A stretch of DNA of 33,474 bases from Phenylobacterium sp. (GCF_030693405.1 NZ_JAUYAW010000053.1:1-33474), one strand, 5' to 3'. Shown: positions 7,154 through 18,960, counted from the stretch's first letter. Program-made: numbers and translations. Notes: a model not told the origin generated them from the sequence alone.

Positions 7154-9523
7154 TCACCCCATGGCGGAAGATGAGGCGCCGGCCAGCACCGTGTCCAGGG
7201 CGCCAAGCAGTCTTTCGAGCTCGATAGGCTTCGGGGTCAAGGCGTCCATCCCTGCGCTCAGATACTCCCGCTCATGGTGCGACATGGCGTTGGCGGTCAG
7301 GGCGATGATCGGGGTGCGAGGCCGGCCCTCAGCCTCCTCCCGCGCGCGAATCAGCCGAGTTGCGGTCGGCCCGTCCATCCTCGGCATCTGAACGTCCATG
7401 AGGATGACGTCCCACGCCGCGTCAGACCAGGCGGCGACGGCGGCTTCCCCGTCATCGACCAGATGCAGATCGACATCCAGCGGGCCCAGCAGGGTTTTCA
7501 GGACAAGCTGGTTCATCGGATTGTCCTCCGCGGCGAGAATTCGCAGCGCGGCGCCCTTCGACAGCGGCAGTCCCGGCGCGGGCGCGGGGGCGCCTTGGTG
7601 GACAACGGGCGCCGTCGCGACGCTCAGCGGCAGCTTGACGGTAAAGGTCGAGCCTTGATTGAGCACGCTCTGCACCGATATGGCGCCGCCCATCAGGGTG
7701 GAGAGTTCGCGGCAGATGGCGAGGCCGAGGCCTGAGCCCCCGAACTTCCGCGTGGTGGAGGTGTCGGCCTGGACGAACTTCTCGAAGAGGGCGCCGATCC
7801 GCTCCGGCGCAATTCCCGGACCCGTATCGGTCACGGTCATGACCAGGTGGCTCTCCTGGGCGCCGACCTTGACCTCGACCGAACCGCGGGCGGTGAACTT
7901 CACGGCGTTGGAGACCAGATTGTACAGGATCTGCCGGACCCGCGTCGGATCTCCGCGCCAATAGGCTGGCGCATCCTTGTCGATGAAAAGGCTGAAGGAG
8001 AGGTCCTTCTCGGCGGCCAGCGTTGTAAATGCGCCCTGAGCCCCCAGGGCGATCTGGCCGATGTCCACCACGCCGTCTTCGAGCTCCAGGCGGCCAGCCT
8101 CGATCCGCGAAAGATCAAGCAGATCATTCAGGAGCACCAGAAGGGTTTCTCCGGCCTGGCGAATGACGGCGAGACGTTCCTTCTGCGTCTCCGGCAACTC
8201 CTCCCGCGCCATGGCCTGGGCCATGCCCAATACGCCGTTGAGGGGCGTGCGGATTTCGTGGCTCATCGTGGCCAGAAAGGCGCTCTTGGCGGTGTTGGCG
8301 GCGTCAGCCTGATCGCGGGCGCGCTTGAGATTGGTGTTGAGATTGCGCAGCCGCCGTTCCGAGCGCTTCAGGTCAGCGATGGACTGGGTGAAGATCACCA
8401 CCCGCACCGGCCCTGGTCCTTCGAAGCGCGAGGCGCTCAGGCGATACCACTCGCCGCTCATGGCCTCGTAGGCGCGGGTGAAGGTCGCCTTCTGGCCGTC
8501 GATCACGGCGCGTATCCCGCGTTCCAGGGCGCGGCCGTGGCCCCCGGGCAGCCGGCGAAAGATCTCGAACATGTTGAGGCGCGGCGTCTGCTCAGGCGTC
8601 GATCGTGCGCCGCCAGCATCGCGAAAGCTCCGATTGGCCTCCACAAGCTGGCCTTGGGCGTCGATCACGGCGACCATTGCGGCGATGCCGTCGATGACGC
8701 CGCGGGCGAAGCCCTCGGACTCCTGAAGCTCCCCCAGCGCCCGGCGCATGGTGGTTATGTCCTGGCTGGCCCCTCGGACAGCCACGCAGACTCCGTCCAC
8801 AAGTTCGGCGGCGCCCATGACCCGCAACCATACCCGGCGGCCATCGCCCGTAAGGGCCTCGGCCTCAAAATCCATACGCTGGCCGGTCTGGGCCGTGCCG
8901 ATGATCGCGGCGAGGGCGGTCTCCCGGTGTTCCGGAAGATAGACTTCCAGCGCGGTCTGAAAGCTCTCTGCGGTCTCGGTCCGGCCCATCATTTCGCGCA
9001 GTTCGGCGCTGTACCGTACCTCGGCTGTGCGGAAATCGATCTCCCAGCCGCCGAGCCCGGCCATGCGGGCGGCGTCGCGCAGCGCCGCAGACGCGGCCAC
9101 AGACCGCCGCTGAGCGTCCCGGATGGTGGTAATGTCCGTCAGGGTGAGGACATAGCCCTCCAGAGCCCCGCCGGGGGCGAGGACCGGACGGATGTCGGCG
9201 TCGACCCAGTAGGTCTCGCCCGTCTTGCGGCGGGCCGACATCTCCGCGCGATGCCCGGCCTGCGCGAGCATGCGCCGCGCCGCGAGGGCTTCTTCGCTCT
9301 TGTCCCGTTCGCCCAGCAGAATGTCGCCGGCGCTTTGGCCGATGGCGTCCTCGATCGCGTAACCGGTGATGCTGGTGAAGCCCTCATTGATCCAGGTGAT
9401 CGTCCCCTGCAGATCAATCAGCGCCATACCATGCGACACGGCGGCCAGAACACGGGCGAGCCGTCCGTCAAGCGCGGTCTCACCGGCTGGAGAATTGGGG
9501 GCGATCCGGGAATCCATGCGCAT
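7154..9523 (-). CDS. Soluble hybrid sensor histidine kinase with three PAS domains
   Basis: A 789-residue cytoplasmic signalling protein without membrane helices or signal peptide. The order is PAS1 (about 25-135), PAS2 (about 150-260), PAS3 (about 268-385), a short coiled coil (about 385-412), the HisKA helix pair with phosphorylated His422 in SHEIRTPLNG, the ATPase domain (N box around 534-541, G boxes DTGPG at 566-570 and GGSGLGLA at 595-602), and a receiver domain (about 660-782) with acidic pair E666-D667, phosphoacceptor Asp710 and Lys765. Phosphate would pass His422 to Asp710 and then to an unlinked phosphotransferase, since no Hpt or output domain is present. The signal is unknown; the PAS domains show no obvious cofactor cysteine motif. 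ATG at 9517 is an alternative start. A small membrane protein gene follows directly. Confidence 0.93.
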   Translation of the reverse strand: MRMDSRIAPNSPAGETALDGRLARVLAAVSHGMALIDLQGTITWINEGFTSITGYAIEDAIGQSAGDILLGERDKSEEALAARRMLAQAGHRAEMSARRKTGETYWVDADIRPVLAPGGALEGYVLTLTDITTIRDAQRRSVAASAALRDAARMAGLGGWEIDFRTAEVRYSAELREMMGRTETAESFQTALEVYLPEHRETALAAIIGTAQTGQRMDFEAEALTGDGRRVWLRVMGAAELVDGVCVAVRGASQDITTMRRALGELQESEGFARGVIDGIAAMVAVIDAQGQLVEANRSFRDAGGARSTPEQTPRLNMFEIFRRLPGGHGRALERGIRAVIDGQKATFTRAYEAMSGEWYRLSASRFEGPGPVRVVIFTQSIADLKRSERRLRNLNTNLKRARDQADAANTAKSAFLATMSHEIRTPLNGVLGMAQAMAREELPETQKERLAVIRQAGETLLVLLNDLLDLSRIEAGRLELEDGVVDIGQIALGAQGAFTTLAAEKDLSFSLFIDKDAPAYWRGDPTRVRQILYNLVSNAVKFTARGSVEVKVGAQESHLVMTVTDTGPGIAPERIGALFEKFVQADTSTTRKFGGSGLGLAICRELSTLMGGAISVQSVLNQGSTFTVKLPLSVATAPVVHQGAPAPAPGLPLSKGAALRILAAEDNPMNQLVLKTLLGPLDVDLHLVDDGEAAVAAWSDAAWDVILMDVQMPRMDGPTATRLIRAREEAEGRPRTPIIALTANAMSHHEREYLSAGMDALTPKPIELERLLGALDTVLAGASSSAMG

Positions 9524-9606
9524 GTTGTGGCCGAGCTTAGGGCCGGGGTGTGAACAAACGCGAAATGGTTACCTGATTCCGCTACCCGGTATGGGGCTGA
9601 GGTCCC

Positions 9607-11487
<1,881 letters not shown>

Positions 11488-11523
11488 GGGCGTCAGGGCA
11501 CAACAATAAGAGGCAGGCGAGGA

Positions 11524-11541
11524 TGCGTGCGGCCGCACGCA
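11524..11541. repeat. 18-base perfect palindrome before the ABC-F gene
   Basis: TGCGTGCGGCCGCACGCA is an exact palindrome, 37-54 bases upstream of the ABC-F start codon in the gap shared with ndk. It could be an operator or, in RNA, a stable leader hairpin. The other parts of this 266-base gap hold the ndk promoter candidate; I see no gene or tRNA there. Confidence 0.6.
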
Positions 11542-11667
11542 CTCAGGCGGGCTCGCCGTCACAGGGGGAGGGGTCGGGAGTTTCGAGATCTGCGCCGCCG
11601 CCGTCCCGACCGTGGCCGCGCTCATAGCAGACCGAGGCTTGCGCGTCAGGCGGTATCGGTCGCTGCG

Positions 11668-11696
11668 GCTTGGCGCGGACGGGTCTCAGGGCTATA
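11668..11696 (+). promoter_or_regulatory. Sigma-73-like promoter of ndk
   Basis: TTGGCGC (11668-11674) and GCTATACA (11689-11696) are separated by 14 bases, inside the 10-14 base range of the Caulobacter housekeeping consensus TTGACGS-N-GCTANAWC. The -35 has one mismatch and the -10 has two. The inferred start of transcription would leave a leader of about 50 bases before the ndk ATG at 11754. Confidence 0.5.
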
Positions 11697-11753
11697 CACG
11701 CGCGCCTCTGGGCGAAACCCCGCCTCAAGACCCCATTTCTGAAGAAAAATCCC

Positions 11754-12173
11754 ATGACCGAACGCACCTTCTCGATCCTCAAGCCGGACGCGACCGAGCG
11801 GAACCTGACCGGCAAGATCAATGCGGTGATCGAAGACGCGGGCCTGCGCATCGTCGCCCAGCGCCGCATCCGCATGACCGAAGCCCAGGCCAAGACCTTC
11901 TATGAGGTCCACAAGGAGCGCCCGTTCTACGGTGAACTGGTCGGCCAGATGACCTCGGCCCCGGTGGTCGTGCAGGTCCTGGAAGGCGAAAACGCCGTGG
12001 CCAAGTATCGGGAGATCATGGGCGCGACCAACCCGGAACAGGCCGCCGAAGGCACGATCCGCAAGCTGTTCGCCAAGAATGTCGGCGAAAACTCGGTCCA
12101 TGGCTCCGACAGCCAGGACAACGCCAAGCTCGAGATCGCCCAGTTCTTCACCGAAGACCAGATCGTCGGCTGA
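11754..12173 (+). CDS. ndk: Nucleoside diphosphate kinase
   Basis: Ndk moves the terminal phosphate from ATP to other nucleoside diphosphates through a phosphohistidine and so balances the NTP and dNTP pools in the cytoplasm. The 139-residue length is standard. The start [11 protein letters not shown] and the active-site box NSVHGSDS with phosphorylated His116 are diagnostic. The frame is open further upstream, but ATG at 11754 gives the family N-terminus. It stands alone between its own promoter candidate and a perfect hairpin terminator, diverging from the ABC-F gene. Confidence 0.97.
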   Translation: MTERTFSILKPDATERNLTGKINAVIEDAGLRIVAQRRIRMTEAQAKTFYEVHKERPFYGELVGQMTSAPVVVQVLEGENAVAKYREIMGATNPEQAAEGTIRKLFAKNVGENSVHGSDSQDNAKLEIAQFFTEDQIVG

Positions 12174-12198
12174 TCGGCGTCACCGCCGGAACGAGCAA

Positions 12199-12229
12199 GG
12201 GCCGCAGCGGTGACGCTGCGGCCCTTTTT
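12199..12229 (+). terminator. Intrinsic terminator of ndk
   Basis: GGGCCGCAGCG (12199-12209), loop GTGA, CGCTGCGGCCC (12214-12224) and five T residues form a perfect 11-pair stem with a T tract, starting 26 bases after the ndk stop. Read from the purM side, the hairpin has no T tract, so it should work mainly for ndk. Confidence 0.92.
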
Positions 12230-12250
12230 CATGGGCGATGGGCACGCGGT

Positions 12251-13276
12251 TCAGGCTGCTGTGAGCTCGCCGCAGATGAAGGCGTCTTCGCCGGCGCCCA
12301 GCAGCGCGTCGAGCACAGCCGGAGCCTTCTCCGCGCCGACGATCAGCACCATGCCGAGACCGCAGTTGAAGGTCCGGCGCATCTCTTCCTGGGCGACGCC
12401 GCCCGTCTCCGCCAGCCAGGCGAACACCGGGGGGAGGGGCCACGCGTCCCAGTCGAAGCGCGCCGCCAGCCCCTCGGCGATCGCCCGCGGCGGGTTCTCC
12501 GTCAGGCCGCCGCCAGTGATGTGCGCCAGGCCCTTGACCTGGCCAGCCTTGATCAGCGGCGTCAGGCTGCGGGCATAGATGCGGGTCGGCGTCATCAGGG
12601 CCTGGGCCAGGGTCTGACCCTCGGCGAAGGGGGCCGGCGCGTCCCAGGCCAGGCCGGAGCGCTCGACGATCTTGCGGATCAGCGAATAGCCGTTGGAGTG
12701 CGGCCCTGAAGAGGCCAGGCCGATCAGCAGATCGCCGGCGCCCTGATCATCCATCCGCGGCAGAACCCGATTGCGATCCACAGCGCCGACGGAGAAGCCG
12801 GCGAGATCATAGTCGGCGCCGGCATACATGCCGGGCATCTCGGCGGTCTCGCCGCCCACCAGGGCCGCGCCGGCCAGCTTGCAGCCTTCGGCGATCCCGG
12901 CGATCACCCGGGTGGCGACGGCCACGTCCAGCTTGCTGGTGGCCAGATAGTCCAGGAACATCAGCGGCTCGGCGCCCTGCGCCAGCAAATCGTTGACGCA
13001 CATGGCCACTAGGTCGATCCCGACAGTGTCATGCAGGCCGGTCTCGATGGCGATCTTCAGCTTGGTCCCGACGCCGTCTGTGGTGGTGACCAGCAAGGGA
13101 TCGTCGTAGCCCGCCGCCTTAAGGTCAAACAGCGCCCCGAAGCCGCCGAGGGACGCCTCAGCGCCCGGCCTCCGGGTCGCCTTGGCCAATGGCTTGATGG
13201 CGTCCACAAGGGCGTTGCCGGCGTCGATATCGACACCTGCCTGGGCGTAGGTCAGCCCGTTTGGCCGTTCGGTCAT
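12251..13276 (-). CDS. purM: Phosphoribosylformylglycinamidine cyclo-ligase (AIR synthetase)
   Basis: PurM closes the imidazole ring: formylglycinamidine ribonucleotide plus ATP gives aminoimidazole ribonucleotide, step five of purine synthesis. The 341-residue protein has the typical opening [17 protein letters not shown], the phosphate and nucleotide loop [12 protein letters not shown], the AMCVNDLL motif, [11 protein letters not shown] and [13 protein letters not shown]. The ATG at 13276 has GAGGG seven bases upstream. purN, its frequent partner, is not directly downstream; purM here converges on ndk. A short inverted repeat (13288-13302) lies just upstream of the ribosome site. Confidence 0.96.
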   Translation of the reverse strand: MTERPNGLTYAQAGVDIDAGNALVDAIKPLAKATRRPGAEASLGGFGALFDLKAAGYDDPLLVTTTDGVGTKLKIAIETGLHDTVGIDLVAMCVNDLLAQGAEPLMFLDYLATSKLDVAVATRVIAGIAEGCKLAGAALVGGETAEMPGMYAGADYDLAGFSVGAVDRNRVLPRMDDQGAGDLLIGLASSGPHSNGYSLIRKIVERSGLAWDAPAPFAEGQTLAQALMTPTRIYARSLTPLIKAGQVKGLAHITGGGLTENPPRAIAEGLAARFDWDAWPLPPVFAWLAETGGVAQEEMRRTFNCGLGMVLIVGAEKAPAVLDALLGAGEDAFICGELTAA

Positions 13277-13287
13277 TTGAAAGCCCT

Positions 13288-13302
13288 CGCCTCAGGGAGG
13301 CG
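13288..13302 (-). repeat. Inverted repeat in the purM leader
   Basis: CGCCTC-AGG-GAGGCG is a perfect six-base inverted repeat with a three-base spacer, 12-26 bases before the purM ATG and touching its ribosome binding site. It could form a small hairpin affecting translation. Confidence 0.4.
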
Positions 13303-13334
13303 TAAATAAAGTGAGGCGCCCTCGCATCGGGCGC

Positions 13335-13365
13335 TTGCAGACTCGGTCGCGCGCGAGGCTATAGC
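13335..13365 (+). promoter_or_regulatory. Candidate promoter of rnd, close enough for a leaderless transcript
   Basis: TTGCAG (13335-13340) and GCTATAGC (13358-13365, seven of eight matches to GCTANAWC) sit directly before the rnd start. A transcript starting six or seven bases after the -10 would begin at about 13372, the ATG itself. A GACTC site, a possible CcrM methylation target, lies between the two boxes at 13340-13344. Confidence 0.4.
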
Positions 13366-13371
13366 TACGTG

Positions 13372-14544
13372 ATGACGCCGATTACAACCACCGCCGAACT
13401 CGCGGCGTTCTGCGACAGACTGAAAGGCCAGCCCTTCGTCGCCGTAGACACCGAGTTCATGCGCGAGACCACCTACTGGCCCAAGCTCTGCCTGATTCAG
13501 GCGGCGACCCCACGGGACGAGGCGGTCATCGACCCCATGGCCGAGGGCATGGACCTTGAGCCCTTCCTGGAAATCATGCGTGACGAGAGCATCCTCAAGG
13601 TGTTCCACGCCGCCCGCCAGGACGTGGAGATCTTCAACAACCTGAAGGCCATGCCCAGGCCGCTGTTCGACACCCAGGTGGCCGGGATGGCCGCCGGGTT
13701 CGGCGAGCAGATCGCCTATGACGCCCTGGTCCGCCAGATGCTGAAGATCGAGCTCGACAAGTCGAGCCGCTTCACCGACTGGGCCCGTCGCCCGCTGGCG
13801 GAATCGCAGCTGACCTATGCGCTCGCCGACGTCACTCACCTGGCCAAGCTCTATCCCACGCTGCGCGAGCGGCTGGAGAAGGAGAACCGCCTCGTTTGGG
13901 TGACCGACGAGATGCAGGCCCTCACCGACCCGGCCAATTATGACGTGGTGCCGGAAAACGCCTGGAAGCGGCTGAAGCCCCGCCGCCATACGGCGAAGTA
14001 TCTGGCGGTGTACAAGGCTGTCGCCGCCTGGCGCGAGCGCACCGCCCAGCAACGCGACCAGCCGCGCGGCCGCATCCTGAAGGACGAGGCCATCGACGAG
14101 GTGGCGACCCAGGCGCCCACCGATGCGGCGGGACTCGACCGCCTGCGCTCGGTGCCCAAGGGCTTCTCCGGGTCTAAGTTCGGGCCAGACCTGCTGGAAG
14201 CGATCCGGGAGGCCCTGAAAAACCCCGAGGCCTACGCCCCGGTGGTGGAACGGGCCAAGACCACGAGTTCTCCGGCGGCCGGTGCGGTGGTGGAGCTTCT
14301 GAAGGTTCTGCTCAAGGCCCGGGCCGAGGACACCGGCGTCGCCTCGAAGCTGATCGCCACGGTCTCCGACCTTGAGATGATCGCCAACGACGACGACGCC
14401 GACAGCCAGGCCCTCAAGGGGTGGCGGCTGGAAGCCTTCGGCGCCGACGCCCTGCGGATCAAGCGCGGGGAGCTCGCCCTGGTGCTGGATGGCGCCCGGG
14501 TTCGGGTGGTCGAGGTCCGACGCGCGCCGAAGTCGGCGGGCTGA
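13372..14544 (+). CDS. rnd: Ribonuclease D
   Basis: RNase D is a 3'-to-5' exoribonuclease that trims tRNA precursors and other structured RNAs in the cytoplasm. The 390-residue protein has all DEDDy catalytic residues: D26 and E28 in FVAVDTEFMRE, D84 in HAARQDVEIF, and Y149 with D153 in YALADVTHL. An HRDC domain follows (about 205-285), then a second HRDC-like C-terminal region. GTG at 13369 is directly before the chosen ATG, so the start is uncertain by one codon; a -10-like box just upstream fits a leaderless message beginning near the ATG. It converges on ppx with only three bases between the stops. Confidence 0.95.
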   Translation: MTPITTTAELAAFCDRLKGQPFVAVDTEFMRETTYWPKLCLIQAATPRDEAVIDPMAEGMDLEPFLEIMRDESILKVFHAARQDVEIFNNLKAMPRPLFDTQVAGMAAGFGEQIAYDALVRQMLKIELDKSSRFTDWARRPLAESQLTYALADVTHLAKLYPTLRERLEKENRLVWVTDEMQALTDPANYDVVPENAWKRLKPRRHTAKYLAVYKAVAAWRERTAQQRDQPRGRILKDEAIDEVATQAPTDAAGLDRLRSVPKGFSGSKFGPDLLEAIREALKNPEAYAPVVERAKTTSSPAAGAVVELLKVLLKARAEDTGVASKLIATVSDLEMIANDDDADSQALKGWRLEAFGADALRIKRGELALVLDGARVRVVEVRRAPKSAG

Positions 14545-14547
14545 GCC

Positions 14548-16044
14548 TCAGGCCAGGACCAGTCTCAGCTTCAGCGCGCTGGCCAGGGTGGCGGCGCGTT
14601 TGGCGGTTTGTTCGCCGAGCAGAAGGTCTGACCAGCTATCGGCCGCACTGAGCCGAAGGGTCTGTCCCTCGATGGCCAGCTCCGCCTTGGCCAACAGGCG
14701 GCCGTTGCGTCCCGAGAGGTCGCCGCCCAGACGCAGGGCCGCCCCAAGCGCGCGGGCCCGCGCGCGCCGCTCAGTGCTCAACACCCTGTTCAAGGTCTCT
14801 GGCTCCGGCGGATTGCTGGAGGCGGAGTGTCGGGCGAAGGTAGTGAGCGCCAGGAAGCAGCGCTCGGCATGAGACATGCCCGCGATGGGGGCCCGGAGCA
14901 CCTGGGCGAAGGCCAGCTCCGCGCGATGGTCCGGGTGCAGTCGACCGCCCAGGTCGGCGAGGCGGCAGGCGGCCCGGATCAGGAGACGGTCCCGGTCGCC
15001 AAAGACAGGCTCCAGCTGGCTGAAGGCCGAGGCGAGCCAGTGTTCGAGGGCCCTGGGCATGTCGCCGGCCGACAGGCCGCGCATGACGCTCATGGCCTCA
15101 CAACCTTCCAGCAGCGGGTCCCGGCCGCGGATGTCGGCGTCCATGCCGTCCCACAGCAACCCTTCGCGCAGCCCAAAGGCGGAGATCACGATGCGCTCCA
15201 GGCCGAGCTGCTCGATCAGCGTCTCAAGCACCAGGGCGGCGTAGGGGAGGGTCTCGTAGCGCTTCTTGGACAGGCCGACGATCCGCTCCAGGGAAGACCG
15301 GGATTGGCGCACGACAAAGCGGGTCAGGTCGAGAGCCTCGGTCCGTGACATCTCGTACTGATGGGCCACCCGCAGGGGGTAGTCCGTCATGATCATGTGC
15401 AGCAGGCCAAGATTTCGCCAGGCGCCGCCCACAGCGTGGAACTCGCTGGCCCCTAGGGACCCGGCGATGGGCGACAGGCTGTCGGCGATCAGGTGCCGGG
15501 TCGGCTCCACGGCCAGGGGACGCGGCGCGCCAAGGGCGAAGGGGCCGAGGGGGAGGGTGATCCCGGGCGCAGGACCGTCCGGGCCAACCCTGACCAACTC
15601 AAGGCTGGAGCCGCCGAGGTCGCCTACAAGGCCACGGGCCACGGGATGGCCGGCCAACACGCCGGCGGCGGCGAAATAGGCCTCTTCCTCCCCGGTGAGC
15701 ACCCGCAGGGGCAGGCCAAGCTCGGCCCGGATGAATTCGGCGAAGGCGGGGCCATCCTCCGCCTCGCGCACGGCTGCGGTGGCGACGGCGATGATGTCGT
15801 CGGGCGCCCAGTCCTGGAGAATGGCGCGGAAGCGGCGCAGGGCGCCCACCGCCACCTCAACCCCTTCGGGGGAGAGGCGTCCGGTGTCGGCCATGTCCCG
15901 GCCAAGGCCTGCGAGGGCCTTTTCGTTATAGACCGTCCAGATGGCCCGGCCTTCCAGCCGGTAGATGACCAGGCGGACCGAGTTTGAACCGACGTCAATG
16001 ACCGCCGCCTGGCGGCTGTCGGCTCTAGGTTCGGGCGGCGACAT
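14548..16044 (-). CDS. ppx: Exopolyphosphatase, Ppx/GppA family
   Basis: Members split inorganic phosphate from polyphosphate ends or from the pentaphosphate alarmone pppGpp. The 498-residue protein has the ASKHA-fold phosphate loops [10 protein letters not shown] (about 16-25) and [11 protein letters not shown], plus the catalytic Glu region near REAEDG. The C-terminal part is helical and HD-like (about 310-498). It cannot be decided from sequence alone whether Ppx or GppA activity dominates, but it directly follows ppk and overlaps it by 20 bases, which supports polyphosphate. The ATG at 16044 lies inside the end of ppk, so translation is probably coupled. Confidence 0.93.
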   Translation of the reverse strand: MSPPEPRADSRQAAVIDVGSNSVRLVIYRLEGRAIWTVYNEKALAGLGRDMADTGRLSPEGVEVAVGALRRFRAILQDWAPDDIIAVATAAVREAEDGPAFAEFIRAELGLPLRVLTGEEEAYFAAAGVLAGHPVARGLVGDLGGSSLELVRVGPDGPAPGITLPLGPFALGAPRPLAVEPTRHLIADSLSPIAGSLGASEFHAVGGAWRNLGLLHMIMTDYPLRVAHQYEMSRTEALDLTRFVVRQSRSSLERIVGLSKKRYETLPYAALVLETLIEQLGLERIVISAFGLREGLLWDGMDADIRGRDPLLEGCEAMSVMRGLSAGDMPRALEHWLASAFSQLEPVFGDRDRLLIRAACRLADLGGRLHPDHRAELAFAQVLRAPIAGMSHAERCFLALTTFARHSASSNPPEPETLNRVLSTERRARARALGAALRLGGDLSGRNGRLLAKAELAIEGQTLRLSAADSWSDLLLGEQTAKRAATLASALKLRLVLA

Positions 16045-18238
16045 GATCGATCGCGCGCGGCATGTCCTTCACACGCTGGCCCCGGCCAGAGAGGCTTGGA
16101 TTGGTCATGAAATACTCGTGCGCGGAAAAGGCGCTGGGGTGGTCCCAGTTGGGATCGCGGGTGTAGCCTCCCTCGGCGTCCAGGGTCCAGCTCTGAGCTT
16201 CGTCCTTCAGGTTGGCGACCATGATCTGCTGCAGGACCTGCTGGTGGACGGTGGGATTCTCCACCGGCACCAGGCTCTCAACCCGGCGGTCCAGATTTCG
16301 GGGCATCCAGTCGGCCGAGGAGATGAACACCCGCGCCTTGCTCGAGGGCATGGCGTTGCCGTTGGCGAAGGCCACGATGCGGGCATGCTCCAGAAACCGG
16401 CCGACGATGCTCTTGACCCGAATGTTCTCCGAGAGCCCGGGCACGCCGGGCCGCAGGCAGCAGATGCCGCGGATCACCAGATCGATGCTCACCCCGTCCT
16501 GGCTCGCGGCATAGAGGGCGTCAATGACCTCGGGGTCCACCAGGGCGTTCATCTTGGCCCAGATGGCCGCCGGCTTGCCCGCCCGCGCGTTGGCCGCCTC
16601 CTGGGCGATCAGGGCGACCAGATCCCGCTTCATGGTGATCGGCGAGAAGGACAGCCGTTCCAGCTTGGTCGGCTGGGCGTAGCCGGTGATGAAGTTGAAC
16701 ACCCGCGAGGAGTCCCGGGCCAGGGCCGGATCGGTCGTGAACAGCGACAGGTCAGTATAGATCCGCGCGGTCACCGGGTGATAGTTGCCCGTACCGTAGT
16801 GGCAGTAGGTGCGGACCTGATCGCCCTCCCGGCGGACCACCACCGAGAGCTTGGCGTGGGTCTTGTACTCCACGAAGCCGAAGACCACGTGGACGCCGGC
16901 CCGTTCCAGATCCCGGGCCCATTTCAGATTGGCCTCCTCGTCGAACCGCGCCTTGATCTCGATGACGGCGGTGACGTTCTTGCCGTTTTCGGCGGCCTCG
17001 ATCAGGGCCGCGACGATCGGGCTGTCGGACGAGGTGCGGTACAGCGTCTGCTTGATGGCCAGGACGTGGGGATCGCGGGCCGCCTGGCGGACGAACTGCA
17101 CCACCACATCGAAGCTCTCGAAGGGATGGTGGACGAGGATGTCCTTTTCCCGGATCGCCGAGAAGCAATCGCCCCCATGGTCGAGAATCCGCTCCGGAAA
17201 GCGGGCGGTGAACGGCTTGAACTTCAGGTCTGGCCGATCCGACGGGATCAGCTGCGACAGCTCGTCGAGACCCAAGAGGCCGTCGATCAGCAGGACATCG
17301 TCGGTCTGGGCGTTGAGGTTCTCGCAGATGAAGCCTCGCAGGGCTTCCGGCATGGCGGACTCGATCTCGACCCGGACGACCGAACCCAGGCGCCGCTGTT
17401 TCAGGCGGGCCTCGAACTCCCGGACCAGGTCTTCGGCCTCTTCCTCGATCTCCACATCGGAGTCGCGGATCAGGCGGAACACACCGCTGGCCTCCACGTC
17501 GCAGCCGGGGAACAGGTGATCCACGAACAGGGCGACCATGCCCTCCAGCGAGATGAACCGCCGCTGCGGCCTGGCCGGTTTGCGGCCGCCCCGGGGCGCC
17601 TCCAGCTGCCAGAAGCGGGCGACCTGCGCAGGGATCGGCACCAGGGCGTTGAACTTCCGGCCATCAGCGTCCCGGCGCAGGGTGAGCGCCAGGGAGAAGG
17701 CGAGATTGGGAATGAAAGGGAAGGGGTGGGCCGGGTCGATGGCCAGCGGCGTCAGGATCGGGAAGACCAGGTTGAGGAAAGCGGTCTCCAGGCTGGCCCG
17801 CTCGGCCGGCGTCACCTCGTCGGCCTCCACAAGCCGCAGGCCCTCGCTCGCCAGCTCCTGCCGCAGGTCGCGCCAGCGGGTCTGCTGATCGGTCATCAGC
17901 ATGGCGGCTTCGGCGTTGACCCGCTCCAGCTGTTCGGCGGCGGTGAGCCCATCCTGGCTGACCGATCGCACGCGCTCGCGGACCTGGGCTTTCAGGCCGG
18001 CCACCCGCACCATGTAGAATTCGTCGAGGTTGTTGGCCGAGATCGACAGGAACCGCAGCCGTTCGAGAAGGGGGTGGCGGGGGTTCTTGCTCTCTGAGAG
18101 CACGCGCTCATTAAAGGCCAGCCACGAGATTTCGCGGTTGAAGAACCGGTCCCCAGATCCTGCCAGATCGGCATCCCAGCCCAGGGCCACGTCGGCCTTC
18201 GGCGCGCCTTGGGAAGGCGGGGATGCAACATAGGACAT
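16025..18238 (-). CDS. ppk1: Polyphosphate kinase 1
   Basis: PPK1 reversibly builds long-chain polyphosphate from the gamma phosphate of ATP; it is usually membrane-associated. The 737-residue protein shows the N-terminal domain ([16 protein letters not shown] at about 32-47), the head domain, and two phospholipase-D-like catalytic domains. His461 in YKTHAKLSV is the expected autophosphorylated residue, with HYGTGNYH (480-487) after it and [19 protein letters not shown] near the end. The gene lies 56 bases after hdaA and overlaps ppx. The pairing of maker and breaker suggests a joint transcript, with the ratio set by translation. Confidence 0.97.
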   Translation of the reverse strand: MSYVASPPSQGAPKADVALGWDADLAGSGDRFFNREISWLAFNERVLSESKNPRHPLLERLRFLSISANNLDEFYMVRVAGLKAQVRERVRSVSQDGLTAAEQLERVNAEAAMLMTDQQTRWRDLRQELASEGLRLVEADEVTPAERASLETAFLNLVFPILTPLAIDPAHPFPFIPNLAFSLALTLRRDADGRKFNALVPIPAQVARFWQLEAPRGGRKPARPQRRFISLEGMVALFVDHLFPGCDVEASGVFRLIRDSDVEIEEEAEDLVREFEARLKQRRLGSVVRVEIESAMPEALRGFICENLNAQTDDVLLIDGLLGLDELSQLIPSDRPDLKFKPFTARFPERILDHGGDCFSAIREKDILVHHPFESFDVVVQFVRQAARDPHVLAIKQTLYRTSSDSPIVAALIEAAENGKNVTAVIEIKARFDEEANLKWARDLERAGVHVVFGFVEYKTHAKLSVVVRREGDQVRTYCHYGTGNYHPVTARIYTDLSLFTTDPALARDSSRVFNFITGYAQPTKLERLSFSPITMKRDLVALIAQEAANARAGKPAAIWAKMNALVDPEVIDALYAASQDGVSIDLVIRGICCLRPGVPGLSENIRVKSIVGRFLEHARIVAFANGNAMPSSKARVFISSADWMPRNLDRRVESLVPVENPTVHQQVLQQIMVANLKDEAQSWTLDAEGGYTRDPNWDHPSAFSAHEYFMTNPSLSGRGQRVKDMPRAIDHVAART

Positions 18239-18294
18239 AGGGGCCTCGCTCAGGTCAGCTGATCGGACAAACGTCGCCGATCATGGCCGCAGGG

Positions 18295-18960
18295 TCACTC
18301 GAAAAGGTCAAGATTCTCCGTCTCGTCCTCGAGTATCTGCCGCGCCAGCACCCGGGATACCGGGCGATGGGTCTCCCCGGAGATGGCGTCCAGCCGTTGG
18401 ACGAGCGCCCAGGCGGCCGGGGCGGAGCGCTCGATGCGCTTGACGAGGTAGGGGATCACGTCGTCGTGGGGCGTGATGTTGCAGCGGACGAAGAGGCGAC
18501 GCAGCACGGCCTCAAGCACCTCGTCGTCCGGCGGCTCAATCTCGGCGACCGGCAGGGCGTTGAGCCGCGAGCGCAGGTCCGCGAGCTTGACCGGCCAGGC
18601 GGACGGCAGGGTGCGGGCGCTTAGCAACAGGCCGCCGCCCGGGCGGCCGGCCATGTTGATCCGGTGAAACAGGAACTCCTCATCGAAGCCCCGGTCGACA
18701 TCCTCGATCAGGACCGGACCGGCTTCGGTGAGATCGCCCCCGACGGCGGGCAGCTCAAGGGCGCCGACGTCCTCGGCCCACAGGCGCGCAAGATGGGTTT
18801 TGCCGACGCCTTCAGGGCCCACCAGGACCATTACACCCCCGTGCCAGCCAGGCCAGGCGTCCAGCGCGGCCCGGGCGGCGGCGTTGGAGGGGCCGGCAGC
18901 GAAGTCGCCCCGCTCATAGGATGGCGGTCGTCGAAGCTTCAGCCGAAGCTGCCGGGCCAT
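18295..18960 (-). CDS. hdaA: HdaA-like regulator of DnaA inactivation
   Basis: HdaA binds the sliding clamp and stimulates ATP hydrolysis on DnaA, which prevents re-initiation of replication. The 221-residue protein is a DnaA-related AAA+ ATPase. Residues 4-9 (QLRLKL) match a clamp-binding motif. Walker A is GPEGVGKT (48-55), Walker B is VLIEDVD (84-90), the sensor-1 region is LLLSAR, and an Arg in LRSRLNAL fits the arginine finger. There is no DnaA-type DNA-binding domain, which separates it from DnaA. The ATG at 18960 is preceded directly by a perfect inverted repeat (18961-18975) instead of a clear ribosome site. Being first in hdaA-ppk-ppx links replication control with polyphosphate metabolism. 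Confidence 0.9.
   Translation of the reverse strand: MARQLRLKLRRPPSYERGDFAAGPSNAAARAALDAWPGWHGGVMVLVGPEGVGKTHLARLWAEDVGALELPAVGGDLTEAGPVLIEDVDRGFDEEFLFHRINMAGRPGGGLLLSARTLPSAWPVKLADLRSRLNALPVAEIEPPDDEVLEAVLRRLFVRCNITPHDDVIPYLVKRIERSAPAAWALVQRLDAISGETHRPVSRVLARQILEDETENLDLFE

Noticed and set aside
7847..9553. 568-codon plus-strand open frame
   Set aside because: Antisense shadow of the hybrid histidine kinase; no motif, and the kinase frame is complete.
11488..11625. Upstream extension of the ABC-F frame
   Set aside because: The 46 codons cover the 18-base palindrome and have no resemblance to the family start; ATG at 11487 fits.
15965..18097. 710-codon plus-strand open frame
   Set aside because: It lies opposite ppk and ppx, which have clear motifs along their whole length. 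High-GC DNA leaves long antisense frames; the product has no domain and is low in complexity.
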